Assembly: GCA_031422315.1 (NCBI GenBank)
Contig: JANOQN010000066.1
Coordinates: 105,081 to 169,080, forward strand
Length of the DNA stretch: 64,000 nucleotides
Direction: 5' to 3'
DNA from: JANNYA01 sp031422315
GTDB taxonomy: Bacteria; Pseudomonadota; Gammaproteobacteria; Xanthomonadales; SZUA-5
The position numbers and the translations under genes were made by a program. The notes under the pieces are model-generated. The model was not told the origin of the DNA, did not search any database, and saw only the letters and a program-made list of their open reading frames with translations. Of the stretch, positions 34,901 to 42,679 are shown piece by piece (the stretch's first letter is position 1; each line of letters opens with the position of its first letter).

Positions 34901-35162
34901 AATACGAAGGCTGCTCATCGAAAATCGGCGTCCAAGTGATGCCCGCGTTGCTGGTCTTCCAAACTCCGCTTGAGCCGGCCGCCACATACCAAGTGCCCTC
35001 AGCATTCGGGTGCACCGCCAGATCAGCAATTCGCCCGCTCATTAAACCCGGGCCGAGCGCGCGAAATGGCAGCGCCTCAGCCGCCTTGGTAAGCGGCGAA
35101 TCAGCGGCCAAAGCGAGCGCGGGTACCAGCAACGCGGCCAGGCTAAAAAGGAGTTTGCGCAT
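31911..35162 (-). CDS. Exported sortilin/BNR-type beta-propeller protein (VPS10-like)
   Basis: 1083 residues with a signal peptide (LLFSLAALLVPALALA-A). Many BNR/Asp-box turns appear (VWKTSNAGITWTP, VYRSLDAGQTWQAM, VYRSIDGGVTWQAA, LWKSTDNGASWRQL, FYRSTDRGESWEK), giving two propellers of the sortilin/YCF48/glycosyl-hydrolase-like fold. A beta-sandwich (about residues 820-930) and a C-terminal helical region follow. Proteins of this layout are secreted or periplasmic; some relatives are annotated as glycosyl hydrolases, but no catalytic residues are evident. Single gene; the MITE-like element at 35173 sits just upstream of its start and may affect its promoter. Confidence 0.85.
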   Translation of the reverse strand: MRKLLFSLAALLVPALALAADSPLTKAAEALPFRALGPGLMSGRIADLAVHPNAEGTWYVAAGSSGVWKTSNAGITWTPIFDEQPSYSIGEITLDPSNPDVVWVGTGENVSGRHVGWGDGVYRSLDAGQTWQAMGLAATQHIGRILVDPRDSKVVLVAAEGPLWSAGGERGVYRSIDGGVTWQAALQIDENTGVTDIEFDPGNPDVVYAAAYQRRRHVWGFLGGGAKSGLWKSTDNGASWRQLKTGLPEGDMGKIGLATTPANPALVYATIEANEKERGFYRSTDRGESWEKRNEYISGGTGPHYYQELEASPSNADLVYQMDVFLHVTRDGGKTIDYLETGQDKHSDNHALWINPKNARHLLVGTDGGLYESFDEGKAWRHFPNLPISQFYKIALNEREPFYDILAGAQDLGTLFGPARTMNRDGVRNQDWHVPLGADGYGVAFDRENPNLMYMMYQEGMLFRKDRRDDEALLIRPQAADGDAPERWGWDAPLLVSPHQSNRIYYGSQRVWRSDDRGDSWNAISGDLTQGKARYEQKFMGRVWSVDALFDHGAMSKYGTTTAISESPVTEGVLAVGTDDGLVQISSDSGENWQRSAAIRGLPALSFVNDVELSSVDGQTLYVVADNHKTGDFAPYVFESTDLGRSWRSMAGDLPKGTIVWAIQQDQVNPDLFFLATEFGLYFSVDRGSHWLKMGGLPTIAFRDLKLQRRDGDLVGASFGRGLYVLDDYTALRQFAGPIAGDAALFPVRTAWWYVPTQPGQAPGRPELGTDDFTTANPPPGALFSYYLTSAPSTANEARQKIDKALIEKGGDARFPGFEQLRAELLEEKPKVLLIVSDASGRKVRWIEGPAEAGLQRVNWDLRGASPQPIVLDPPAFVAPWDTPSQGPLVAPGRYSVELVIVSADGARTLSTPQTFEVKAVPNLAPGADPSAVAAFQQQTAEAARRGAAIASELGSLQEQLKFMRATLLETPRASPKLYAQLDAVSAAVAELGLRLEGDPARQKLSESDIRSISDRIGMVMSGHWETRLLPTQTQRRDLAAAETGLAQLESDLKALMLGDLAQLEQAFTAAGAPWTPGGRMVN

Positions 35163-35172
35163 TGTCGGGTCC

Positions 35173-35337
35173 TGTGGTGGGTGATGTCATTAAGTTAAGC
35201 GGTATTTCCCGAAAACTCGTCTTCGCGAGGAGCGAAGCGACGTGGCGATCTCATGCAGCTGAGATTGCTTCACTGCGTTCGCAATGACGAAACAACGATC
35301 AATGTGTCTTAACTTAATACCATTGCTGTGGTGGGTG
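35173..35337. mobile_element. MITE-like element with direct repeats, inverted ends and REP-like hairpin
   Basis: An 11-bp direct repeat TGTGGTGGGTG (35173-35183 and 35327-35337) encloses inverted ends ATTAAGTTAAG (35189-35199) and CTTAACTTAAT (35308-35318). The interior is a long imperfect hairpin: CGTCTTCGCGAGG...GATCTCA / TGAGATTGC...GCAATGACG (about 35219-35289). It has no coding capacity. It lies between the start of the propeller gene and the ABC1 kinase gene. The rest of 35338-35653 shows nothing. Confidence 0.5.
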
Positions 35338-35653
35338 TGGGGCTAGTGCATTTCTCGTGTCGGACAAAATACCATGGCAGGAAAAATGCGGCTCCGATTT
35401 TTTAGAAACATCAGCCCTTCGTTTGATGATGAAACGTGAGGTGATTTAGCGCGATGCGTCATGGCCTCTGGGTTGGGAATGATCTTGCCTTTTTACGAAT
35501 GGTTCCTGCTAGTAAGGTTATTAGTACGTGAGTTCGGGCGGATGGATAAGATCAATCTGGCTGGAAGAGTTTTTTACGTAAGCGAGGAATGCTAAAAACG
35601 CACGTAATATGATCTACGATCGTACTTGTGACCAACGCAGCGCTATTCCTACC

Positions 35654-36997
35654 ATGCCTTCAAAGCCCGCTAAAACATCGACCGCACCCAGCAACTCAGC
35701 CGTTCCCAGTAGCCGTTTCGGGCGTCTCATGCGCTTAGGCGGCATGGCGGCGGGCGTGGCGGGAAGTATGCTGGTGGCGGGCGCGCAGCAGCTTGCTCAG
35801 GGCAAGCGGCCCAAGCTGAGTGATCTATTGCTCACTCCGGCCAATGCAGGGCGAATTACCCAGCAGCTCGCGCAAATGCGCGGCGCGGCAATGAAGCTGG
35901 GGCAGCTAATTTCGATGGACGCAGGCGAGCTGCTGCCACCTGAGATAGCGGCCATTTTGGCGCGTTTGCGCGCTGATGCTGACGCTATGCCGCAGCGTCA
36001 GCTGCAGGCGGTGCTCACCGCTAATTGGGGTGCCAAGTGGCAGGCGCGTTTTGAGTCCTTTTCATTTATTCCCATCGCCGCCGCATCGATAGGTCAGGTG
36101 CATCGCGCAACCACCATGGATGGCCGCGACCTTGCCATCAAAATTCAATATCCAGGCGTGCGCAAAAGCATCAGCAGCGACGTCAATAACGTGGCCTCGC
36201 TCTTGCGCATGTCGGGCTTGCTGCCCAAAACACTGGATATCGCGCCCCTGCTGCGCGAAGCTAAGCGCCAGTTGCGCGAAGAAGCCGACTACGAAGCAGA
36301 AGCCGCGCACCTGCTGCGCTTTGGCGTGCTACTGGCTAACACGCCAGATTTTGTTGTGCCGCGATTGCATGCTGACTTCACCACTAAAAACGTGCTCGCC
36401 ATGGCGTTCGTGGAGGGAGTGCCAGTGGAATCGATGACAAGCGCGCCACAAGCCGAACGCGATCGTCTGGTAAGTCTGCTTATCGGCCTGGTTTTTAGAG
36501 AACTGTATGAGTTTGGACTGATGCAGACCGACCCGAACTTTGCAAACTACCGCTACGACAGTGAAAGCCAGCAGCTCATTCTGCTTGATTTTGGCGCTAC
36601 CCGCAGTTTCGCGCCAGCGTTTGTGCAGGCGTATAAGCAGTTAGTGTTAGTGGCCTTAGCGGGGGATCGCGCTGCGATGATGCACGCCGCAATGGCGATT
36701 GGCTATTTTGATGGCACCACCCAGCCACGGCACCAGCAAGCAGTACTTGATGTGTTCGAGATGGCGTTGCAGCCCCTGACCGCAGTCGGAGCTTTCGATT
36801 TTGCCGACAACGATATGGCTACGCGCCTGCGCGAAGCGGGGCTAGCTTTGGGGCTAGACCGAGATTTTTGGCATATTCCGCCCATCGACACGCTGTTTTT
36901 GCATCGCAAACTGGGCGGCTTGTACCTATTAGCTGCGCGGCTAAAGGCCCGCGTGAACGTCCGGGAGCTGGCTATGCCCTTCCTAAAGATGTCTTAG
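35654..36997 (+). CDS. ABC1/AarF/UbiB-family atypical kinase
   Basis: 447 residues from ATG 35654. The motifs of the family are all there: RGAAMKLGQLISMD (KxGQ), PIAAASIGQVHRA (Ala-rich nucleotide loop), LAIKIQYPGV (the VAVK-like Lys), EEADYEAEA (ExD), LMQTDPNFANY (catalytic loop with Asp and Asn) and LLDFGATR (DFG). Relatives such as UbiB/Coq8 support ubiquinone synthesis as ATPases or kinases. This gene is not next to ubi genes, so its exact target is open. Its last 26 bases overlap the convergent Stealth gene. Confidence 0.9.
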   Translation: MPSKPAKTSTAPSNSAVPSSRFGRLMRLGGMAAGVAGSMLVAGAQQLAQGKRPKLSDLLLTPANAGRITQQLAQMRGAAMKLGQLISMDAGELLPPEIAAILARLRADADAMPQRQLQAVLTANWGAKWQARFESFSFIPIAAASIGQVHRATTMDGRDLAIKIQYPGVRKSISSDVNNVASLLRMSGLLPKTLDIAPLLREAKRQLREEADYEAEAAHLLRFGVLLANTPDFVVPRLHADFTTKNVLAMAFVEGVPVESMTSAPQAERDRLVSLLIGLVFRELYEFGLMQTDPNFANYRYDSESQQLILLDFGATRSFAPAFVQAYKQLVLVALAGDRAAMMHAAMAIGYFDGTTQPRHQQAVLDVFEMALQPLTAVGAFDFADNDMATRLREAGLALGLDRDFWHIPPIDTLFLHRKLGGLYLLAARLKARVNVRELAMPFLKMS

Positions 36998-38054
36998 ACG
37001 GATCAATTCGTATCGGCGCTAATGGTCTGTTCGCCATGCCGCCAGAGATTTTTTCAAAGCTTGACGGCCCCGCAAACATGCGTTGTAGCGTCTTACGAAC
37101 TCTCACCAAACGTAGATCGGATAGCTGAGCATCGTCTGTGGTGTCGTTGATACAAAAGAAATCAATCGTGCGCCTGCTGGCGGCCAATTGCTCAAGCTGT
37201 GCGGTGCTTTTGGCATCGCCCGTGGACACATATAGATGGGAATAGTCTTTCACTTTAGCGGCACCGTGCGCCAGCGCCCAGCGCAGCACAAAGTCAGACA
37301 CGATGGTTGGCTTATCCCAGCTACGAAACACCGTTGAACGCACGCTACTGAACATATCGGCTGCCCGCGCCTCTAATTCAAAAAGTAGTGAGCGCAACAT
37401 CGGTCTGGGCGAATGCGCAAATGTGCGGGGCGTGTGCTGGTAGTCCGCCAGCAAAGCAAGCGTGCGCTCGGCATATTCTGGGCGTTGCTGAAACTCGTTT
37501 TCTAACCACTGCGCAGACAATCTGCAGGCGTTTTCAAGCGCAGTGGCATCGGGCCTCAGCAGCTCATCCGTTACTGGATCATCATCCGACCAGGCCACGT
37601 AAACACCGCCTGGCCAAAACCAGTCGCTAATGCAAACCGGTGCACCAAAAAACACATCATCGTTTAGATAAAAGTAGCGCTCGGACAAGTTGGGAATACG
37701 GTGGATATACGACTCAATATTTCCAGAATCAAAGGTTGGCAAACACACAGTGGGTATCAAATCACGGTGATCGATAATGCTTAAACCGGGCGTTTTGCGC
37801 AGCCATTCGGGTGTTTGTGCATCGGTCACGATATAAATATGACCATGATCGGGAAAAAAAGTCTCGAGTGCGCGCAAGCTATAGCGCAACTCGTCGTTAT
37901 CACGAAAACGACCTTCTACGTTGCTATACATCGCCATTTCATCACGCTTGTCAGCGCTAAGGCTTTGCGCGGCTTGACGCCGCTTTGCCCGCCACTGGCT
38001 ATCATTGCCGTTCACCCAAAGGTAAACGATATCAATCGGAAAATTTGGAGGCAT
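36972..38054 (-). CDS. Stealth-family sugar-phosphate transferase
   Basis: 360 residues with the Stealth conserved regions in order: IDIVYLWVNGND (CR1), RFRDNDELRYSLRALETFFP and IYIVTDAQTPEWL (CR2), then FDSGNIESYIHRIPNLSERYFYLNDDVFFG and HTPRTFAHSPRPM. Stealth proteins transfer hexose-1-phosphate during capsule or cell-surface polysaccharide synthesis. No other capsule genes are nearby, so it may modify a polymer made elsewhere. The 3' end overlaps that of the ABC1 kinase gene (tail-to-tail, 26 bp). Confidence 0.9.
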   Translation of the reverse strand: MPPNFPIDIVYLWVNGNDSQWRAKRRQAAQSLSADKRDEMAMYSNVEGRFRDNDELRYSLRALETFFPDHGHIYIVTDAQTPEWLRKTPGLSIIDHRDLIPTVCLPTFDSGNIESYIHRIPNLSERYFYLNDDVFFGAPVCISDWFWPGGVYVAWSDDDPVTDELLRPDATALENACRLSAQWLENEFQQRPEYAERTLALLADYQHTPRTFAHSPRPMLRSLLFELEARAADMFSSVRSTVFRSWDKPTIVSDFVLRWALAHGAAKVKDYSHLYVSTGDAKSTAQLEQLAASRRTIDFFCINDTTDDAQLSDLRLVRVRKTLQRMFAGPSSFEKISGGMANRPLAPIRIDPSKTSLGRA

Positions 38055-38181
38055 AGCTCGATTTGTTGTGGTTAGAAATTGGCACCGTGGCTGAAGCCCG
38101 CTGCGCGCGCGGGGGAATCTACGGAAGCACAGATGTACAGCCGACCAAGTGGCGAGCGCGATGTCGAATTCTTAAACTTGA

Positions 38182-38790
38182 ATGACGATTTTTTACATTA
38201 AAAAACGAATAGAGGCCGCTTTGCAAGCAATCCAAGAACCCCAAGAAATCCGACTGCGCATCTGGCAAGAGCTCGTGCGCGCTACGCATGACCGCCACCA
38301 CGAGTGGCGAACACTCGTGCTTGCATCGGCGCAGTTAAGCGGTGCACCGAATGCCCGCACCGTGGTGCTGCGCGAGGCCGATGCAAAATTGGGTCAGCTT
38401 CGGATGTACACCGACAGCCGCAGCGACAAAGTCGCTGAGCTCACACATCAGCCGAATGCGTTGCTGTTGTTTTGGAGCAAGCGCCTCAGCTGGCAGCTGC
38501 GCGTGCGCGTATCCACGATGGTGCATTTGACGGGCCCGCGGGTTGATTCGGCATGGCAGCGCGTCCGGCAGTCCGCCGCTGCGGGTGATTACCTATCGCC
38601 CTCTGCTCCAGGCACTGCCTTGTCAAGCGCTCCAGCCAGCGCAGCAACGAACTCGACAACGTCAATCGAGCGGCACCATTTGGCCGTAGTTGAGGCCAGG
38701 GTAGGAGCAATAGATTGGCTCGAACTCGGCCGAGGCGGCCATCGCCGTGCGCAGCTAGGCGCGGACACTTGGGAGTGGCTTGTACCGTAA
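38182..38790 (+). CDS. Pyridoxamine 5'-phosphate oxidase-like FMN-binding protein
   Basis: 202 residues. The split-barrel pattern is visible: LASAQLSGAPNARTVVLREAD, LRMYTDSRSDKVAEL, NALLLFWSKRLSWQLRVRVSTMVHL, VDSAWQRV and WLELGRGGHRRAQL, as in PNPOx-like (Alr4036-type) flavin-binding proteins. Likely FMN binding; the substrate is unknown, and true PdxH activity is not implied. RWK-type residues of PdxH are not all present. Single gene. Confidence 0.8.
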   Translation: MTIFYIKKRIEAALQAIQEPQEIRLRIWQELVRATHDRHHEWRTLVLASAQLSGAPNARTVVLREADAKLGQLRMYTDSRSDKVAELTHQPNALLLFWSKRLSWQLRVRVSTMVHLTGPRVDSAWQRVRQSAAAGDYLSPSAPGTALSSAPASAATNSTTSIERHHLAVVEARVGAIDWLELGRGGHRRAQLGADTWEWLVP

Positions 38791-38901
38791 TTTGCAGCGC
38801 TGATCGATTCTCGGCTTTCGGTTCACCTAATTCGATTCTCAAAAGCGAATTCGACGCCTTGCCAATTTGCATACAAAATGATTAGCTGGCCCCTGGTTTA
38901 T

Positions 38902-38981
38902 CGTCATTGCGATCGAAGTGAAGCAATCTCAATTCACCGCTATTAAAAAGCGAGTTTGCTTCGCTACGCTCGCAATGACGA
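38902..38981. repeat. REP-like inverted pair
   Basis: CGTCATTGCGATCGAAGTGAAGCAATCTC ... GTTTGCTTCGCTACGCTCGCAATGACG, abbreviated here to its arms CGTCATTGCGA / TCGCAATGACG. A second partial arm, TTAGCTCGCGATGACGAA, follows at 39030-39047. Relatives lie inside the MITE-like element at 35219-35289 and at 60336-60395. Confidence 0.7.
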
Positions 38982-39092
38982 GATTTTGAGGTTCACGGCC
39001 CGCAGCTAAGTTTGCGCTTTTGCATACTATTAGCTCGCGATGACGAATCTTCAAATCCGTTAGCAAACAAACTATCGCGATCATTGATCTCG

Positions 39093-39416
39093 CTAAGGGT
39101 GGCCGTCCTCACTGAGGTTTGAATCTTCGCCATCGGAATCTTCGCTGTCGTCGGCGGGTTCAGTAGTTTCATCGCTCGCCGCTTCGGGCTCAGCCGCATC
39201 GGGGGCTTCGGCTGGCGAATCGCTGTCGGCGTCATCTTGGGCCTGCGGTGCTTCTTCACCGGGCGTTTCGCGCAACGTGCCACCTTCGTTTTCTATTGAT
39301 GTGACTTTCACCTCGCCTAAAATCGCGGCGTGCGCCGGTTGCAGCAGCGCAGCTGCCATGAGCAACAACAGAGTTAAGGCAGCCAAGGCTTTGAGCGGGT
39401 TGACGTGGGTTTGCAT
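39093..39416 (-). CDS. Small exported acidic protein, probably frameshifted out of a GFE tail
   Basis: 107 residues: a signal peptide (LAALTLLLLMAAALLQPAHA-A), a short VKVTSIENEGG segment, then ~60 residues rich in Asp, Glu, Ser and Ala. The frame stops at GEDSNLSEDGHP. In the neighbouring frame, directly downstream, the minus strand reads INDRDSLFANGFE (39050-39088), the tail found on other secreted proteins. It is followed not by a stop but by a REP-like arm. I infer that the original protein ended in FANGFE and that a frameshift plus a REP insertion altered the end. Function unknown. Confidence 0.55.
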   Translation of the reverse strand: MQTHVNPLKALAALTLLLLMAAALLQPAHAAILGEVKVTSIENEGGTLRETPGEEAPQAQDDADSDSPAEAPDAAEPEAASDETTEPADDSEDSDGEDSNLSEDGHP

Positions 39417-39497
39417 GGCGACTACTCAAAGTGCTGTGGCTGAAGTCGAAATAATAGCAAATGCAGCGTAATTGAGAAAAACAGAACGGTTTTGAAA

Positions 39498-39620
39498 AGT
39501 TGTGCGGTGCTCGAAGCTTTTATTGGTGTATTCGTCTTCGCCGTACAACCAAGAGCGCCGCACGCAGCGGTTGATGCATTGGAGATCAGAGTCGATAGCG
39601 TCAAATGGCTCTGGGCGGGG
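39498..39620 (-). pseudogene. RAYT relic 13 (N-terminal piece)
   Basis: Minus strand: CINRCVRRSWLYGEDEYTNKSFEHR, shown as CINRCVRRSWLYGED and NKSFEHR, between unrelated sequence. It is the only RAYT piece outside the 4.8-27.8 kb island and is closer to the GEDE-type of the intact copy than to the GIDA-type relics. Confidence 0.65.
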
Positions 39621-39862
39621 ATGATTCGACACTGATTTCCCGCAGGCTTGGGTCTTTGCGCTAATTTCTACAAAAATGCCGTGGTTTTCAGTTGGCGATA
39701 TGGGCAGAGTCGCTCTTGCGGATTCGTTCCGTTAGGTGTAGTGGCGCACAGAAAATATGGCAGTCCCGAGGCATCGTGGGCTATCGAAATAACTGAGCTG
39801 AGTCGGTGCCGACCAACGAGCGCCGAGCTGACTATCGTCACCTTTATAAGGAGCACAACAAC

Positions 39863-40264
39863 ATGGGCATCTTCAAATCGATCATGGACAAGATCTTCCA
39901 TCACAGCTCAACTAATGCGGTGGCCACACCGGGCCCAGCGTCGACGCAGCAGTCGTCGCAACCATCGGCTGCCCCCGGCGCCAGGGTCTCGACACAGCCG
40001 CTGCAAGCAGTCGACGTGGACGTTGTATTGACCAAACTGGCCTCCTCTCAAGGCGGAGGGGGTAACTGGCGGACGTCAATCGTTGACCTGCTAAAGCTGC
40101 TCGAGTTGGACTCGAGCCTTGCCGCTCGCAAGGAGCTCGCGCAGGAGTTGAGTGTTCGTGCTGGGGCCGACGGTAGTGCCGAGCAGAATATCGCGCTGTC
40201 GAAGGCAGTCATGAAAAAACTTGCAGAGAACGGGGGAAAAGTCCCTGAAAGCCTCAAGGATTGA
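39863..40264 (+). CDS. DUF3597-family protein
   Basis: 133 residues from ATG 39863 (MGIFKSIMDKIFHH) with AAGGAG at 39848-39853. The C-terminal half (LQAVDVDVVLTKLASSQ, NWRTSIVDLLKLLELDSS, ARKELAQELSV) is a DUF3597 domain, a small helical fold of unknown function. A Pro/Ser/Gln-rich linker lies in between. It heads a same-strand series with GlsB and YidB genes, each with its own ribosome binding site. Confidence 0.85.
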   Translation: MGIFKSIMDKIFHHSSTNAVATPGPASTQQSSQPSAAPGARVSTQPLQAVDVDVVLTKLASSQGGGGNWRTSIVDLLKLLELDSSLAARKELAQELSVRAGADGSAEQNIALSKAVMKKLAENGGKVPESLKD

Positions 40265-40401
40265 TCGTCCATTGCAGCGGGGTGCGCGCCGTCCAATTGC
40301 GCACGAGCCAGTTGCGCACGAAATTGGCAGTTTGCACCAGCAGTAGTGGTTTTTTCGTTGTCTAACAGTTCGCCTCACCGGCCCTTCATAGGAGTAAGAC
40401 C

Positions 40402-40656
40402 ATGGGTATTATTTGGACAATTATCATAGGCTTTATCGCAGGCGTGATCGCAAAATTCATTATGCCGGGCAGCAAGGAGCCATCGGGTTTCATATTGACG
40501 TCGATCCTCGGGATAGTGGGCGCGTTCACTGCGAGCTATCTCGGGCAAGCGCTTGGGTGGTATTCGCCTGGTGAGGGTGCAGGGCTCATCGGCGCCGTCG
40601 TCGGCGCCATTCTCCTTCTTTTTGTCTGGGGGGCGCTCTCCAAAGGGCGTTCATAG
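40402..40656 (+). CDS. GlsB/YeaQ/YmgE-family stress-response membrane protein
   Basis: 84 residues: MGIIWTIIIGFIAGVIAKF, then GFILTSILGIVGAF and AGLIGAVVGAILLLFVWG, giving three glycine-rich membrane helices. This is the transglycosylase-associated (GlsB) family, induced by stress in several bacteria. TAGGAG sits upstream of the start. It is placed between DUF3597 and YidB-family genes. Confidence 0.92.
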   Translation: MGIIWTIIIGFIAGVIAKFIMPGSKEPSGFILTSILGIVGAFTASYLGQALGWYSPGEGAGLIGAVVGAILLLFVWGALSKGRS

Positions 40657-40735
40657 GCGTAGCCGTGGGTATTGCAGTTAATGAATTCGAGCGAGGACCG
40701 ATAGTCCCCGCCACATCACATAAAGGAGAAATTAA

Positions 40736-41218
40736 ATGAGCCGAGGAATGCCATCAATGGTTGCACTTTTGGGACTGCTCGCGGTCGCGGGTTATAAGAA
40801 CCGCGACAAAATCGCCGCAGCGTTTGACGGGCAGCGGCAAGCGCCGGGCGGCCAACCGGGCCCCCAAGATCAGCCGGGTCAGGGCGGACTATTGGGCAAG
40901 TTGGGCGGGCTCCTCGGCGGTGCGAGCGCCGGGAACGTGCTGAGCGGCGGGCTTCGCGACCTGGTCGATCGTTTCAGGCAGAACGGCCAAGCCCAGGCTG
41001 CGGATTCCTGGGTCAGCACCGGCCCCAATCAACCGCTCAACACAGATCAATTGGCGCAGGCGATTGGTCCCGATGCGCTGACCACGCTTTCGAAGCAAAC
41101 CGGGCTCTCGCGGGAAGACCTGCTATCCAGGCTGACACAGGAGTTACCCGAAGCAGTGGACAAGTTTACGCCCGAAGGTCGGCTGCCCACAGAAGACGAG
41201 GCGGCACGACTGATCTAG
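40736..41218 (+). CDS. YidB-family (DUF937) protein
   Basis: 160 residues from ATG 40736 (AAAGGAG upstream). LLGLLAVAGYKNRDKIAA is followed by a Gly/Gln/Pro linker, then LLGKLGGLLGG and AADSWVSTGPNQPLNTDQLAQAIG. The end LTTLSKQTGLSREDLLSRLTQELPEAVDKFTPEGRLP is read here as the typical YidB C-terminal helical block. Function unknown in E. coli. Third gene of the stress-like cluster. Confidence 0.9.
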   Translation: MSRGMPSMVALLGLLAVAGYKNRDKIAAAFDGQRQAPGGQPGPQDQPGQGGLLGKLGGLLGGASAGNVLSGGLRDLVDRFRQNGQAQAADSWVSTGPNQPLNTDQLAQAIGPDALTTLSKQTGLSREDLLSRLTQELPEAVDKFTPEGRLPTEDEAARLI

Positions 41219-41461
41219 CGACTAAGCTTGTAGCGCTTAGCTGACACTTAATTTCCGGCAAGTAGAAGACCCAAGCCGGCGTGGGTGTCCAGCTTGGCTC
41301 ATCCGATCCGCGTCCAAATCGGCGATTGCGTGAGCGTCGCCTACCCGCAAGACTGCACGGAAAGGGCGTTTGTATTTCCTATACTCAAAAAAATATTTTT
41401 GTAAGAAAGTCTGGCAGCGCATGACTACCTTGTTGCGATTCAGGAAAAACAATCACAACAT

Positions 41462-41998
41462 ATGAAGAGACCCGAGAAGACTATCCAACAAGATAGCTTG
41501 TATCAGCAAGCTGTGGCGGCATTCGGACGCGATATCGGGCGCTTTGCCGCCGGGTACGAGCGCGATCCTGGTCGGCGCAAGGATTTGCTGCAGGAAGTCC
41601 ACCTGGCGCTGTGGCGCAGTTTTGCTAGCTTTCAGGGGCAATGCTCACTGCGCACCTGGGTCTACCGCGTGGCGCACAACGCGGGCGTGAACCATATTCA
41701 GCGCAGTAAGCGCGCACCCGAACAGGGTTGCACCAGCCTGGACGATATCGAACTGCAGATCGATGCTAGCGCCGATATCGTGCTGACCGACCAGCGCTTG
41801 GACTTGCAACGGGTTATGGCAATAGTGCATTCGCTGAGCCCGCTCGACCGCGAGCTCATGCTGCTCTATCTGGAGGACCTGGATGCGGCCAGCATTGGCG
41901 ATATCACCGGCCTGTCGGCGCGCAATGTGGCAACTAAAATCCACCGTATTAAACAATTTTTGATCAACCAGCTGGGAAATAAGGAGCAGAGTTCATGA
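41462..41998 (+). CDS. ECF-type RNA polymerase sigma factor
   Basis: 178 residues. Region 2 is seen in FGRDIGRFAAGYERDPGRRKD, DLLQEVHLALWRSF and LRTWVYRVAHN. Region 4 is seen in LSPLDRELMLLYLEDLDAASIGDITGLSARNVATKIHR, quoted here as its core DITGLSARNVATKIHR. It is a small group 4 sigma factor. It overlaps the next gene by ATGA at 41995, so the membrane protein after it is likely its regulator. A strong Shine-Dalgarno sequence is not obvious. Confidence 0.9.
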   Translation: MKRPEKTIQQDSLYQQAVAAFGRDIGRFAAGYERDPGRRKDLLQEVHLALWRSFASFQGQCSLRTWVYRVAHNAGVNHIQRSKRAPEQGCTSLDDIELQIDASADIVLTDQRLDLQRVMAIVHSLSPLDRELMLLYLEDLDAASIGDITGLSARNVATKIHRIKQFLINQLGNKEQSS

Positions 41999-42549
41999 AT
42001 GAGCAATACCTCAAATCGCTGTGGCAGGCGCAAGAAATCGAGCCGACCAGTTATTCACCCGAACAGCTAAGGCGCGATGCCGGCCAATTTCGCGACCTGA
42101 TCGTACGCCGCAACCGTATGGAAATGGTGGGGACCGGCCTGGGCCTGCTGTTTATTTGCGCGCTGATAGGGATCCTCGAGCAGCCCATGTTTAAATTGGG
42201 TGCGGGATTGATGGTGGCGGGCGGTATTGTCTACCTGCTTCAGCTCCAGCGCCGGGGCGCGATCAGCGACCTGCCCGCCGAATCGGCGCCGCATGCGATC
42301 TACCTGCGCGCCCAGTTGGTGCGCCAGCGCGATGTGCTGCGCGGCGTCTGGCTGTGGGGTATCGGCCCCAGCGTGCCAGGAATTTGTGTGACGCTGTGGG
42401 GGCTGGCGCAGCCGAATCCAGCCGACTTTCCCTGGACGCTGATGTCGATGCTGTTCGTGGTGCCAGCCGGCGTAGTGTGCGCAGGAAACTGGATGGCTGC
42501 CCGGCGCCTGCAGCGCAAGATCGATCAGCTCGATAAATTGATTGCGTAA
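41995..42549 (+). CDS. Four-TM membrane protein, candidate anti-sigma factor
   Basis: 184 residues. A cytoplasmic N-terminus (YLKSLWQAQEIEPTSYSPEQLRRDA) is followed by two pairs of helices around residues 45-80 and 115-160. It overlaps the ECF sigma gene by four bases. Position and topology fit a membrane-bound partner or anti-sigma factor, but no zinc-finger anti-sigma motif is visible. The partner role is inferred. Confidence 0.6.
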   Translation: MNEQYLKSLWQAQEIEPTSYSPEQLRRDAGQFRDLIVRRNRMEMVGTGLGLLFICALIGILEQPMFKLGAGLMVAGGIVYLLQLQRRGAISDLPAESAPHAIYLRAQLVRQRDVLRGVWLWGIGPSVPGICVTLWGLAQPNPADFPWTLMSMLFVVPAGVVCAGNWMAARRLQRKIDQLDKLIA

Positions 42550-42576
42550 AAGAAACCGGCGCGGAGAAACCGGCGC

Positions 42577-42601
42577 GGACACCCACCCCTCAGATAAATC
42601 C
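42577..42601. repeat. Dispersed end motif, copy 5 (solitary)
   Basis: GGACAC plus CCACCCCTCAGATAAATCC, matching 30491-30515, 28 bases after the stop of the sigma-linked membrane gene. Confidence 0.55.
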
Positions 42602-42679
42602 GGCCGAAAAACGCGCCCAATCTGATTTTAAAGCAACGCCTGCGCGCGCAAACTATGGTATCGCTCCGCCCAAACCCAC

